This document shows positions 46,873 to 56,107 of a DNA stretch of 64,000 nucleotides, piece by piece (the stretch's first letter is position 1; each line of letters starts with the position of its first letter). Made by a program: the position numbers and the translations under genes. Under the pieces are notes generated by a model that made no database searches, was not told where the DNA came from, and saw only the letters and a list, made by a program, of their open reading frames with translations. The DNA is taken from NCBI GenBank assembly GCA_002869585.1, contig PKUO01000045.1:124001-188000 (forward strand). The letters run 5' to 3'. This stretch comes from Sedimenticola sp. (GTDB lineage Bacteria; Pseudomonadota; Gammaproteobacteria; Chromatiales; Chromatiaceae).

Positions 46873-47748
46873 TCATAACCAGTAGACAAAGACAAACAGT
46901 CCCAGCCACACCACATCCACAAAATGCCAGTACCAGGCCACGGCCTCAAAGGCAAAGTGGTTATGGGGTGAGAAATGGCCCTTCATGGCGCGCACCATGA
47001 TTGCCATCAGCATGATCGCCCCCATGGTGACGTGAAAGCCGTGAAAGCCGGTCAGCATGTAAAAGGTTGAGCCGTAGACTCCGGAGTTCAGGGTCAGATT
47101 CAGCTCATGGTAGGCATGGCTGTATTCCCAGGCCTGGAGAATGACGAACAGCAGACCCAGCGCAATGGTCGCGCCCAGTCCAGCAACAAGTTGTCGGTGA
47201 CTGTTGATTTTCAGCCCCCAATGCGCCCAGGTCACCGTCGCTCCAGATGTGAGCAGGATCAGGGTATTCATTGCGGGTATTCCCCAGGCGCCCATCGGGG
47301 TGAAGCCGCCGCCGACATTGTCAGGACCAGCGCTGGGCCACTGAGCGGTGAACTGGTTGTAAAGCAGTTCATTGGTGGCGCCAAGATAACCCACGCCGCC
47401 CAGCCAGGGCAGGGCGATGTTGCGGATGTAAAACAGGGCGCCGAAAAAACTGATGAAGAAGAACACCTCTGAGGCGATGAACCAGAGCATTCCCTGGCGA
47501 AAAGAACGATCCACCTGGGCGTTGTAACAGTCAGTCAGGTTCTCCTTGACGACATCACCGAACCAACCGAAAAACATCACGCTGAGCATTATCAGCCCGA
47601 TTACTACCAGCCAGATTCCGAATCCGACATCATTGATCGCCAGCGCCGTGCCGCACAGCAACAGAAAAACCGAAAGCATGGCGATGATCGGCCAGGGACT
47701 GGCATCCGGAATGTAGTAATCGTGGTGTCCATGTTCCGCCGTGGTCAT
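46873..47748 (-). CDS. coxC: Cytochrome c oxidase subunit III
   Basis: The 291-residue integral membrane protein has seven hydrophobic segments. Family marks are SPWPIIAMLSVFLLLCGTAL, RQGMLWFIASEVFFFISFFGALFY with the Glu of helix 3, LTGFHGFHVTMGAIMLM and the terminal FEAVAWYWHFVDVVWLGLFV. It closes the structural set begun by coxB and coxA. ctaG lies 49 bases upstream on the same strand. Confidence 0.96.
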   Translation of the reverse strand: MTTAEHGHHDYYIPDASPWPIIAMLSVFLLLCGTALAINDVGFGIWLVVIGLIMLSVMFFGWFGDVVKENLTDCYNAQVDRSFRQGMLWFIASEVFFFISFFGALFYIRNIALPWLGGVGYLGATNELLYNQFTAQWPSAGPDNVGGGFTPMGAWGIPAMNTLILLTSGATVTWAHWGLKINSHRQLVAGLGATIALGLLFVILQAWEYSHAYHELNLTLNSGVYGSTFYMLTGFHGFHVTMGAIMLMAIMVRAMKGHFSPHNHFAFEAVAWYWHFVDVVWLGLFVFVYWL

Positions 47749-47797
47749 TTACTTGCCCCTTTCGCTAGCCTGTTTTTATTCATATCGATGGCCGGAT

Positions 47798-48376
47798 TCA
47801 TTTGGCGACCACCGTGAATGGCTTTTCATTATTCATATCAAGCCGCATGAAGTTATAGGAAATGGTCAGAGAGCTGATATCGTTTGGGAGATCAGGCGAT
47901 ACCGAAAAACGCAAGGGCATATGTTTCGATTCCAGCCCCTTCAGGCTCTGCTGACGAAAGCAGAAACATTCCATCTTGTTGAAGAAGGCATTGGCCTGCC
48001 AGGGCACGACACTGGGTATCGCCTGGCCCAGGATCTCGCTAGAAGAGCGGTTCTCGGCAATAAAATCCATCTCATTCACCTCGCCGAGGCGTACCCGCAA
48101 CTTTCTCTCCTGTGCCTGAAAATTCCAGGGCAGATCGGGATGTACAGTGCTGTCGAACTTGACCGTGACCCAGCGGTCGCTGACCGATTGATTCGCTGCC
48201 ACGGTTGATGCGGTGGTCTGCGTTCGCTGCTGCACCGACTGGACGCCGGTGATCTGGCAGAGGAAACAGTAAAGGGGAACCATGGCAAAGCCAAAACCGA
48301 ACATGCCGAGCGTGATAGCTGATAGCATCAGTAGGGTTCGGCGGTTCTTGCTCTGCAGATTCTGTTCGCCGGCCAT
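47798..48376 (-). CDS. ctaG: Cytochrome c oxidase assembly protein CtaG/Cox11
   Basis: CtaG delivers copper to the CuB centre of subunit I. The 192-residue protein has an N-terminal anchor (LLMLSAITLGMFGFGFAMVPL) followed by the conserved YCFLCQITGV, where the two cysteines belong to the first copper motif, and a C-terminal immunoglobulin-like domain with the copper motif FCFRQQSL containing a further cysteine. It starts one base after the stop of the small membrane gene. Confidence 0.95.
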   Translation of the reverse strand: MAGEQNLQSKNRRTLLMLSAITLGMFGFGFAMVPLYCFLCQITGVQSVQQRTQTTASTVAANQSVSDRWVTVKFDSTVHPDLPWNFQAQERKLRVRLGEVNEMDFIAENRSSSEILGQAIPSVVPWQANAFFNKMECFCFRQQSLKGLESKHMPLRFSVSPDLPNDISSLTISYNFMRLDMNNEKPFTVVAK

Positions 48377-48377
48377 G

Positions 48378-48569
48378 TCAGTTAGCGCTCGTTGCGATCC
48401 GGTAGAGTCCCTGCCAGAAGGGAATGGAAGTGAGCATCACCAGCAGGGCGAACAAACCGATGGCCCAGGCGGTGCGTATGTTCCGCTTGTGCCGTTCGAT
48501 GTCATTTGCCGTGCGGGGTTGTATGCCCGCGTGTTGTTTGTCGTTACTCATCTCGATGGTTCTGTTCAT
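48378..48569 (-). CDS. Small cytochrome oxidase assembly-type membrane protein
   Basis: The 63-residue protein has a charged N-terminal half (NDIERHKRNIRT) and a single membrane helix (WAIGLFALLVMLTSIPFW). It lies between coxA and ctaG, where a short single-helix protein is usual in these clusters. The ATG at 48569 overlaps the coxA stop by four bases; an alternative ATG 48551 would give 57 residues. Its exact role is not known. Confidence 0.78.
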   Translation of the reverse strand: MNRTIEMSNDKQHAGIQPRTANDIERHKRNIRTAWAIGLFALLVMLTSIPFWQGLYRIATSAN

Positions 48570-50164
48570 TTGATTTGTGGCGCCGTGGTCCAGCTATGGA
48601 AGGGTGGTGGTGAGGGCAGTTCCCACTCCAGTCCATTGGCCCCTTCCCAGACTCGTGCGCTGGCCGGTTTGCCACCCCTTATCGTCTTGATGATGATGTA
48701 GAGCAGCAGCAGGTGACTGAGCCCGAAGATCATGGCGCCTACACTTGAGACCATGTTGAATTCGGTGAACATGATGTTGTAGTCGATAATGCGTCGTGGC
48801 ATGCCTGCCAGTCCGAGGAAGTGCTGGGGGAAGAAGGTCAGGTTGAAGCCGATCACATTGATCCAGAAAAAGATCTTGGCCAGACGTTCGTCGTACATGT
48901 TACCGGTCCACTTCGGCAGCCAATAAAACACGCCGGCAAACAGGCCGAAGACCGCCCCCGGGAGCAGCACGTAATGGAAATGGGCGACCACGAACATCGA
49001 ATCGTGATACTGCATATCGGCTGGCACCACGGCCAGCATGATTCCGGTGAGTCCACCGAACGAGAACATCAGTAGGATGGCCACTGCGAACAACATCGGC
49101 GTCTCGAAGGTCATGGAACCCCGCCACATGGTGGCGATGTAGTTGAATACCATCAGTCCCACCGGTATGGAGATGATGATTGTGCCGATCATGAAGTAGC
49201 TGACCGCCGCCAGCGACATGCCGATGGTGTACTGGTGGTGGGCCCAGACGACCATGCCGATAAACATGATGGCGATCATCGAGCCGACCAGGGATTTGTA
49301 GCCAAACAATGGCTTGCGCGCAAAGGTGGGGATGATCGAGGCGAGCACCCCGAACGAGGGCAGGATCAGCACATAGACCTCGGGATGACCAAAGAACCAG
49401 AACAGGTGCTGGAACAGCACCGGATCACCACCGCCGGCGGCATTGAAGAAACTGGTGCCGAAGTGCCGGTCAAACAGCAGCATGGTGACGCCTCCGGCCA
49501 GTACCGGTACCACCAGGATCAGCAGGAAGGCGGTGACCAGCCAGGTCCAGACGAAGATCGGCATTTGCATCAGATTCATGCCCGGCGCGCGCATGTTGAA
49601 AATGGTGACAATGATGTTGATCGAGGCCAGCACCGAGGAGATGCCGAGCAGATGGATGGCGAAGATCAGGAAGTCCATGGACATTCCCACCTGCAGTGAC
49701 AGCGGCGGATAGAGCGTCCACCCGGTGTTGATCTGGCTGCCGCCGCCAGGGAAAAAGGGGACGACAAAGGAGAGCATGAGCATGGTTGCCGCGGCAGGCA
49801 GGATCCAGAAGCTCAGATTGTTCATGCGTGGCAGCGCCATGTCAGGCGCACCGATCATCAGCGGGATCATCCAGTTGGCGAGCCCCGCTGCGGCGGGCAT
49901 CACCGCCCCGAAGATCATGATCAGTGCATGGTTGGTGACCAGGTTGTTGTACAGATCGGGTTCGAGCAGCTGCAGACCCGGCATGAACAACTCTGCGCGG
50001 ATCAGCATCGCGCTGGCCCCGCCCAGGAAGAGCATGACCAGTGCGAATATCAGATACATGGTGCCGATGTCTTTATGGTTGGTCGACATCAGCCAGCGCC
50101 GCATGCCCCTGGGAGGCCCGTGGTGTTCGTGATCGTTAGCAGGCGCAAGTGTCGCGGTTGACAT
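48566..50164 (-). CDS. coxA: Cytochrome c oxidase subunit I (aa3 type)
   Basis: The 532-residue subunit I has the standard 12 helices and all ligands: helix 6 FWFFGHPEVYVLILPSFG with the CuB His and cross-linked Tyr, helix 7 VVWAHHQYTIGM with the His pair, and VVAHFHYVLLPGAVFGLF with the heme ligands. The GHPEVY glutamate and the K-channel residues place it in the A family. It reduces oxygen to water with proton pumping. It is flanked by coxB upstream and assembly genes downstream. Confidence 0.97.
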   Translation of the reverse strand: MSTATLAPANDHEHHGPPRGMRRWLMSTNHKDIGTMYLIFALVMLFLGGASAMLIRAELFMPGLQLLEPDLYNNLVTNHALIMIFGAVMPAAAGLANWMIPLMIGAPDMALPRMNNLSFWILPAAATMLMLSFVVPFFPGGGSQINTGWTLYPPLSLQVGMSMDFLIFAIHLLGISSVLASINIIVTIFNMRAPGMNLMQMPIFVWTWLVTAFLLILVVPVLAGGVTMLLFDRHFGTSFFNAAGGGDPVLFQHLFWFFGHPEVYVLILPSFGVLASIIPTFARKPLFGYKSLVGSMIAIMFIGMVVWAHHQYTIGMSLAAVSYFMIGTIIISIPVGLMVFNYIATMWRGSMTFETPMLFAVAILLMFSFGGLTGIMLAVVPADMQYHDSMFVVAHFHYVLLPGAVFGLFAGVFYWLPKWTGNMYDERLAKIFFWINVIGFNLTFFPQHFLGLAGMPRRIIDYNIMFTEFNMVSSVGAMIFGLSHLLLLYIIIKTIRGGKPASARVWEGANGLEWELPSPPPFHSWTTAPQIK

Positions 50165-50189
50165 GGGTTAGCTCCTCTAAATTCAGACC

Positions 50190-51311
50190 CTAGCGGGCGG
50201 CATTGACATCGGCGGGTTGGACCACATCGCCGGTATCGTTGCCCCAGGCATTGCGTTCATAGGTGATGATGGAGGCGATCTCCAGGTAATTCAGGCTATT
50301 CCAGGGCTGCATGGCCGTTCCTTCCTTGCCATTCAGGACGATCTTCAGGTGTTCGCTGATACTGCCGGTGGCGATGGGGCTGCCCTTGAGTGCCGGAAAT
50401 GCCGGAGGCAGACCCAGACCGGTGATCTGGTGGCAGGCCGAACACTTGCTGTTGTAGAGGCCCTTGCCTTTCTCGAACAGATCCTCCTTGCTCCACACCT
50501 TGTCAGCCGAGGCTTCCGCCAGCGCGGCGACCTTCAGCGTCTTCTGTTCTTCCACCCAGCTGTTGAACTGTTCCTGGGATACCGCCTCGACCACCAGTGG
50601 CATGCGTGAATGCCAGGTGCCACACAGCTCGGCGCACTGGCCGCGGAATACCCCCTCGCGGGTGATCTCGGCCCAGGTCTCGGTCACATAACCGGGGATG
50701 GCGTCTTTCTTGAAACCCAGTTCAGGGACCCAGAAGGCGTGCAGTACGTCAGCGGAGGTGTGCAGAAAACGGATTCGGGTATTGGTAGGCAGCACCAGGC
50801 GCTTGTCTACTTCCCGCAGATAGAGGTCACCGGCCTTCTCCTCGGGGGTGTAGCGGCTCTCCACCTTGATGTCGTGATCCAGGTACTCGAACTCCCACCA
50901 CCACTGGTGGCCGATCACTTTGAGGTCCATCAGTTTCTCATCCTTGGGCACCACCCAGATTTTCTCCAGGGTCTTCTGGGCCGAGTTGGCGATGGTCAGA
51001 TCCACAGCAAGCACCATGGCCGGAACAAAGATCCAGGACCAGTTTCCAAACCAGGTTTCGTGGAAGTGCTGGTCGGCCTGGTAGCCTCGGCTCTTGCGGT
51101 GAAAAAAAATGGAGTAGAGGATGAATGAAAAAACGATGATCAGCAGAACAGTGGTAATCCGCATGGTGAGCATGTGCACATCATAGATTTCCTGTGCAAC
51201 GGGTGCCGCCGGGGTGGGGAAGTTGATTCCAAGTTCGCCAAGGGCGGTTTCACTGCAGAAGAGAAGAGTGAATAACGACAGAATGCGTATTCTTGCTTTG
51301 GCGCGCGGCAT
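50190..51311 (-). CDS. coxB: Cytochrome c oxidase subunit II with fused cytochrome c domain
   Basis: The 373-residue precursor has a signal peptide (ARIRILSLFTLLFCSETALG), two membrane helices, a CuA domain with VIGHQWWWEFEYLD and GQCAELCGTWHSRMPLVVEA (both cysteines, His and Met), and a C-terminal class I cytochrome c domain with CSACHQITG and a late Met ligand in GTAMQPWN. Such a fusion is the caa3 type. ATG 51311 is chosen because GAGGAG lies just upstream, and the longer frame overlaps the DUF2244 gene. Confidence 0.95.
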   Translation of the reverse strand: MPRAKARIRILSLFTLLFCSETALGELGINFPTPAAPVAQEIYDVHMLTMRITTVLLIIVFSFILYSIFFHRKSRGYQADQHFHETWFGNWSWIFVPAMVLAVDLTIANSAQKTLEKIWVVPKDEKLMDLKVIGHQWWWEFEYLDHDIKVESRYTPEEKAGDLYLREVDKRLVLPTNTRIRFLHTSADVLHAFWVPELGFKKDAIPGYVTETWAEITREGVFRGQCAELCGTWHSRMPLVVEAVSQEQFNSWVEEQKTLKVAALAEASADKVWSKEDLFEKGKGLYNSKCSACHQITGLGLPPAFPALKGSPIATGSISEHLKIVLNGKEGTAMQPWNSLNYLEIASIITYERNAWGNDTGDVVQPADVNAAR

Positions 51312-51325
51312 AACACTCCTCATCC

Positions 51326-51871
51326 TCATACGTTGAGTCCCGGGACATCAATGCCATTCATCGAAGGGTGGTTGGGTTTGGTCTGCTGTGAATTCACATG
51401 ACAGTTCAGCCTGGCTTTTAACGCCTTTGCCAGTTGCAGCCGTTCGTCCTCCACCAGTCGTGCTGCAATCTCAAATTGCATGCCATGGCATGCGAGGTAG
51501 AGCTTGCTGGGATACCAGCCGCTGGGGTCCTGTTGGAGTTTCATCTGAACCCAGTGTCTGGGCAGGGTGGTGATGTTAGTGACGCCATTCCGACCTTTGC
51601 ATATGCGAAGGTCGGGGCCGTCGATTTCGATGGACTCCCAAGTGGAACACCAGCGTGAGTTGAGATAGATGCCGATCGCCAGCACCAGTATCTCCAGTCC
51701 GGCAAAGGGGAGAATCAGCCAAGCCCCCTGAGCAACGAAGTAGAGTGCCACGCCAGCAATGCAGGCACTGAGGAAGAGAAACAGCAGCTTCATTCTCACC
51801 CAACCCAGTGCGCAATTGCTCTGCAGGGTGTAAATGCAGACATCAGGATCGGTTTCCTGGATAGCCACCAT
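51326..51871 (-). CDS. DUF2244-family membrane protein
   Basis: The 181-residue protein has two adjacent membrane helices (MKLLFLFLSACIAGVALYF and LILPFAGLEILVLAIGIYL) and a C-terminal cytosolic domain with WESIEIDGPDLRICKGRNG and LPRHWVQMKLQQDPSGWYPS, matching DUF2244. The family accompanies cytochrome oxidase or amino-acid genes; its role is unknown. It is the first gene of the minus-strand oxidase operon, ahead of coxB. Confidence 0.85.
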   Translation of the reverse strand: MVAIQETDPDVCIYTLQSNCALGWVRMKLLFLFLSACIAGVALYFVAQGAWLILPFAGLEILVLAIGIYLNSRWCSTWESIEIDGPDLRICKGRNGVTNITTLPRHWVQMKLQQDPSGWYPSKLYLACHGMQFEIAARLVEDERLQLAKALKARLNCHVNSQQTKPNHPSMNGIDVPGLNV

Positions 51872-52037
51872 GCCTCTGCTCCTATTTCAAATAAGTAGGA
51901 TGTTCAGACTGCAACGCCCTTGGCACAGTACAAACCGACTTCACTTAAACCTGTTACTGCGGTGAAAACCGGCAAGTCAATGCTATGGTTTGAATGTGAA
52001 TTATTTTTAAATAAGAATGATTCATATTATTAGAAAA

Positions 52038-52053
52038 ATCAATAAATATTGAT
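52038..52053. repeat. Palindrome overlapping the FNR-type site
   Basis: ATCAAT and ATTGAT form a perfect inverted repeat around AAAT. Its right arm is shared with the left half of the FNR-type box at 52049, so two half-sites overlap. Confidence 0.6.
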
Positions 52054-52062
52054 ATAAATCAA
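52049..52062. promoter_or_regulatory. Perfect FNR/Anr-type operator
   Basis: TTGATATAAATCAA is an exact match to the FNR/Anr consensus TTGAT-N4-ATCAA. It lies 178 bases upstream of the DUF2244-coxB operon and 264 bases upstream of dnaE. Repression of a high-oxygen oxidase under low oxygen is the natural reading. Confidence 0.65.
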
Positions 52063-52325
52063 ATTATTAGAAAATAAGCCACTACTGATGTCTTGGTGGA
52101 TTTCTCTGAAGAATCAGAAAACGTGTCCGGATCAATGCTTGTGAAATCACCCTGTTTCACTGATAGGCCCCCAGTTAACTGTATGAAATCTGCGCTGTGT
52201 TGCTCTTATTTGGTCAATATCGCCCGAATGCTCTTCATCCCCATGCTCCGGCCAATGTAGAATGCCTGTCACGAAGTTTAACGATAGGTTTTGGCGCTGG
52301 CAGGATTGCGGGTAAAGTTATTCAG

Positions 52326-55300
52326 ATGACACAGGCTTTTGTCCATTTACGGGTCCACACCGAATACTCTTTGGTCGATGGGGTAGTCCGGATCAAACCC
52401 CTGGTGAACAGTGCGGCAAAGCTGGGCATGCCGGCTGTCGCTGTCACCGATCAATCCAACCTGTTTCATCTGGTCAAGTTCTACAAGGCGGCAATGGCCA
52501 CTGGGGTAAAGCCCATTTGTGGTGTCGATGCCTGGATTCGCGATCCCCAGAACGCCAATAACCCGTTTCGCCTGGTGTTTCTGATTCAGGATAATACCGG
52601 CTACAAGAATCTCACCCGGCTGGTCTCTCGCAGTTATCGCGAGGGGCAGCATCTTGGCAAAGCGATGATGGAGCGGGAGTGGCTGACCGGCGATAGCTGT
52701 GCCGGGCTGATCGCTCTTTCCGGGGGCAGGGGGGGCGACATCGGCCGGGCACTGCTCAGCGGAAACCCGGTTGAGGCAACTCGTTACCTGCACGACTGGC
52801 TGGATATTTTCGGCGATCGCTTCTACCTCGAACTGCACCGCACCGGCAGACCGGATGAGGAGCGCGTGCTGCATGAGAGTGTGGCCCTCGCGACCAATTA
52901 CGATATCCCGGTAGTGGCGACCAACGATGTGCGCTTTCTCAAGGTAGATGATTTCGAGGCCCACGAGGTGCGTGTCTGTATCCATGAGGGCCGCACCCTG
53001 GATGACCCGCGACGGCCCAAGTATTTCAGCGAACAGCAGTATCTGCGCACCCCGAAGGAGATGCGCGAACTCTTCTCGGATATCCCCGAGGCGCTGGAAA
53101 ATACCCTGGAGATCGCGAGACGCTGCAATTTGGAGTTGAAGCTTGGGGAAAATTTCCTGCCGGACTTCCCCATCCCCGAAGGGCTGTCGACCGCCGAGTT
53201 CTTCTCCCAGGAATCGAAAAGGGGGCTGGAGCAGCGCCTGCAGCGAATTCTCGACCCTACAGATCCGCAATATGCAGAGCATCACAAGATTTATGACGAG
53301 CGCCTGCAGATCGAACTGGATGTTATCAACCAGATGGGGTTTCCCGGTTATTTCCTGATCGTGGCCGACTTCATCCAGTGGGCCAAGGATAACGCCATTC
53401 CGGTGGGGCCGGGGCGTGGCTCTGGCGCCGGTTCACTGGTCGCTTATGCGCTTAAAATCACCGATCTTGATCCGATTGAGCACGATTTGCTGTTTGAGCG
53501 TTTTCTCAACCCCGAACGTGTCTCGATGCCTGACTTTGATGTCGATTTCTGCATGGACAACCGCGACAAGGTAATCGACTACGTGGCGCGCAAGTACGGG
53601 CGCGATTCGGTCTCACAGATCATCACCTATGGCTCGATGGCGGCCAAGGCGGTGGTTCGGGATGTGGGGCGGGTACTCGGCCACCCCTACGGGTTTACCG
53701 ATCGCATCGCCAAGATGATTCCCTTTGAAGTCGGAATAACGCTCGACAAGGCGCTGAAAGAGAACGAGGAGCTGGGCCAGGCCTACAAGGAGGACGAAGA
53801 GGTCACCCAGCTGATCGATATGGCGCTGAAGTTGGAGGGTCTGACCCGAAATGCGGGTAAGCATGCGGGAGGAGTGGTGATCTCTCCCGGCCTGTTGACC
53901 GACTTCTCGCCGCTCTATTGCGAGGCGGGGGGAGAGAATCTGGTCACCCAGTTCGACAAGGATGACGTGGAGCAGGTCGGGCTGGTGAAGTTCGACTTCC
54001 TCGGCCTGCGCACCCTGACCATCGTCGATTGGGCACTGCGCACTGTCAACCGTCAGCGCCAGAAACAGGGGCTCGAACCGATCGACATCACCGGCATCCC
54101 GATGGATAACGAAGCAGCCTTTCGCTTGCTGAAAAACTGCGAGACAACTGCGGTATTCCAGCTGGAATCCCGCGGTATGAAAGAGCTGATCAAGAAGTTG
54201 CAACCCGACTGTTTCGACGACATCACCGCCTTGGTGGCGCTCTATCGTCCCGGTCCCTTGCAGTCCGGCATGGTGGATGACTTCATCGCACGCAAGCATG
54301 GTCACCAGGAGGTGGTTTACCCCCATCCCGCGCTGGAGCCTATCCTGCAATCCACCTACGGGGTGATTCTCTACCAGGAACAGGTGATGCAGATTGCCCA
54401 GGAACTGGCGGGATATACCCTCGGCGGCGCTGATCTGCTGCGCCGGGCCATGGGCAAGAAAAAGCCGGAAGAGATGAAGAAGCAGGGGGAGATCTTTCGC
54501 GCCGGCGCTGTAGAGCGGGGGGTGGAGGAAGATACGGCCACCTACATCTTCGATCTGATGGAGAAGTTTGCCGGCTACGGCTTCAATAAATCACACTCGG
54601 CGGCCTATGCCCTGGTCTCCTATCAGACCATGTGGCTCAAGGCCCTCTATCCGGCGGCATTCATGGCGGCCGTGTTATCGGCGGATATGGACAGCACCGA
54701 CAAGGTGGTCACTCTGATCGATGAGTGCCGAAGCATGAAGTTGCATGTGACGCCGCCGCATATCAATCTCTCCGAACGCGTTTTTACCGTTTCGGGTGAC
54801 GACACGGTGGTCTATGGCCTGGGGGCGATCAAGGGTGTGGGCGAGTCGGCCATCGACAGCATCATCGAGGCGCGCAATACCGATGGAACTTACCATGACC
54901 TGTTCGAGTTCTGCCGACGTATCGATTTGCGCAAGGCCAATCGCCGGGTGCTCGAATCCCTGATCCGGGCCGGGGCGCTGGATGAACTCGGGACCAATCG
55001 TCGAACCCTGATGGAACAGCTACCATTGGCCTTGAAAATGGCAGAGCAGCATCACGCCATGCAGGCCGCAGGTCAGGATGATCTGTTCGGGATGTCGGAA
55101 CCGGAAACCGCTTCGGCGCCGGATCTGCAGGTGATCCCCACCAATCTCGAAGAGTGGGATGAGGAGTTGCGTCTGCAGGGGGAAAAAGAGACCCTCGGGC
55201 TCTATCTCACCGGCCATCCTATCGATCGCTACGAAGCTGAGTTGCAAGGCCTGGGCGTAACACGTATCTCCAAACTGTCACTGGAATCCCTGGGTATTTC

Positions 55301-55919
55301 AGCGACACCGGGCAATGGCAACCAATTCCGCAAGCGTGGCGGCGGGCAGCGGGTGATGATCGCCGGGCTGTCGGTGAGCGTCAGTCATCGGCCAACCCCG
55401 CGTGGACGCATGGGGACGGTTGTGCTCGATGATCGTAGCGGCCGTATCGAGGCTACGCTTTTCTCGGAGGTGTACGAGGAGTACCGGGAACAACTGGTGG
55501 CTGACCGGATTCTGGTGCTGGTCGGCAATCTCGGCTACGACGAATACCGTGGCGGGTTGAGCCTCCGGGCAGAACAGATCATGGAGTTCGAACATGCGCG
55601 CAGCCTGAATGCCAGTTATCTCAAACTGACGCTGGATTGGCGCAGCCTGCTCGAGCGGGGTATTACCCCCACCAATTTTACCCGTGAGCTGGCCCATATC
55701 ATATCGGCCTATCAGGGTGGGCATTGCGGGTTGCGCATCAACTATGTCGGGGAGACAGCCAAGGGCGTGCTCGAACTGGGTGCCAACTGGCAGGTGAAAC
55801 CCACCGATGAATTGCTCAAGCGGCTGAATAAATTTTTATCTCCCGGCAGTGTTGAGGTGGTCTATGGGCTAAAAAGACAGAAGACAGATAAAGAGCCTGC
55901 CGCTGGCAATTTTGCTTGA
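52326..55919 (+). CDS. dnaE: DNA polymerase III alpha subunit
   Basis: DnaE is the replicative polymerase. The 1197-residue protein begins with the PHP domain (FVHLRVHTEYSLVDGVVRIK), continues with the family C polymerase core holding the catalytic aspartates in MPDFDVDFCMDNRDKVIDYV and the palm/fingers segments, including GPGRGSGAGSLVAYAL and RPGPLQSGMVDDFIARKHG, then has an OB-fold near residue 1030 (VMIAGLSVSVSHRPTPRGRM). It is a little longer than E. coli DnaE (1160). ATG 52326 is chosen from family comparison. Confidence 0.97.
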   Translation: MTQAFVHLRVHTEYSLVDGVVRIKPLVNSAAKLGMPAVAVTDQSNLFHLVKFYKAAMATGVKPICGVDAWIRDPQNANNPFRLVFLIQDNTGYKNLTRLVSRSYREGQHLGKAMMEREWLTGDSCAGLIALSGGRGGDIGRALLSGNPVEATRYLHDWLDIFGDRFYLELHRTGRPDEERVLHESVALATNYDIPVVATNDVRFLKVDDFEAHEVRVCIHEGRTLDDPRRPKYFSEQQYLRTPKEMRELFSDIPEALENTLEIARRCNLELKLGENFLPDFPIPEGLSTAEFFSQESKRGLEQRLQRILDPTDPQYAEHHKIYDERLQIELDVINQMGFPGYFLIVADFIQWAKDNAIPVGPGRGSGAGSLVAYALKITDLDPIEHDLLFERFLNPERVSMPDFDVDFCMDNRDKVIDYVARKYGRDSVSQIITYGSMAAKAVVRDVGRVLGHPYGFTDRIAKMIPFEVGITLDKALKENEELGQAYKEDEEVTQLIDMALKLEGLTRNAGKHAGGVVISPGLLTDFSPLYCEAGGENLVTQFDKDDVEQVGLVKFDFLGLRTLTIVDWALRTVNRQRQKQGLEPIDITGIPMDNEAAFRLLKNCETTAVFQLESRGMKELIKKLQPDCFDDITALVALYRPGPLQSGMVDDFIARKHGHQEVVYPHPALEPILQSTYGVILYQEQVMQIAQELAGYTLGGADLLRRAMGKKKPEEMKKQGEIFRAGAVERGVEEDTATYIFDLMEKFAGYGFNKSHSAAYALVSYQTMWLKALYPAAFMAAVLSADMDSTDKVVTLIDECRSMKLHVTPPHINLSERVFTVSGDDTVVYGLGAIKGVGESAIDSIIEARNTDGTYHDLFEFCRRIDLRKANRRVLESLIRAGALDELGTNRRTLMEQLPLALKMAEQHHAMQAAGQDDLFGMSEPETASAPDLQVIPTNLEEWDEELRLQGEKETLGLYLTGHPIDRYEAELQGLGVTRISKLSLESLGISATPGNGNQFRKRGGGQRVMIAGLSVSVSHRPTPRGRMGTVVLDDRSGRIEATLFSEVYEEYREQLVADRILVLVGNLGYDEYRGGLSLRAEQIMEFEHARSLNASYLKLTLDWRSLLERGITPTNFTRELAHIISAYQGGHCGLRINYVGETAKGVLELGANWQVKPTDELLKRLNKFLSPGSVEVVYGLKRQKTDKEPAAGNFA

Positions 55920-56095
55920 TTGGAGGCCGGTTATAAAACTAGAATCCGGGTTACTGTTGGTATTATTGTTTATATAAAACAAATAATTAAATAAATAATA
56001 TAATGTTGTTTATAACCATTGGTATTGGCAATTATTTACAGACTCGTCACTTAACATTCTCTTATGATGCTCTGTAAACTCTGCATTTATTCCGG

Positions 56096-56101
56096 TATAT
56101 T
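56096..56101 (+). promoter_or_regulatory. Candidate -10 element immediately before accA
   Basis: TATATT ends at 56101, seven bases before the A of the accA ATG. The -35 region (CTGTAA with 18-base spacing) matches the consensus at only three positions. No Shine-Dalgarno sequence precedes the ATG. Confidence 0.4.
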
Positions 56102-56107
56102 TCGCCC

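Larger units (their letters stand above)
51872..52325. other. Divergent intergenic region between the oxidase operon and dnaE
   Basis: This 454-base stretch holds no credible gene. It has an AT-rich core (about 51990-52080) with a perfect FNR/Anr-type palindrome and an overlapping inverted repeat. Frames open upstream of dnaE have no family match. I could not settle a -35/-10 pair for either direction. Confidence 0.7.

Noticed and set aside
52005-52027. Fur-like box in the AT-rich region before dnaE
   Set aside because: Only GAATGATTC is palindromic; the rest does not fit the 19-base Fur consensus, and AT-rich DNA gives such hits by chance.
52197-52325. N-terminal extension of dnaE
   Set aside because: The extra 43 residues have no counterpart in DnaE, whose PHP domain starts right after ATG 52326.
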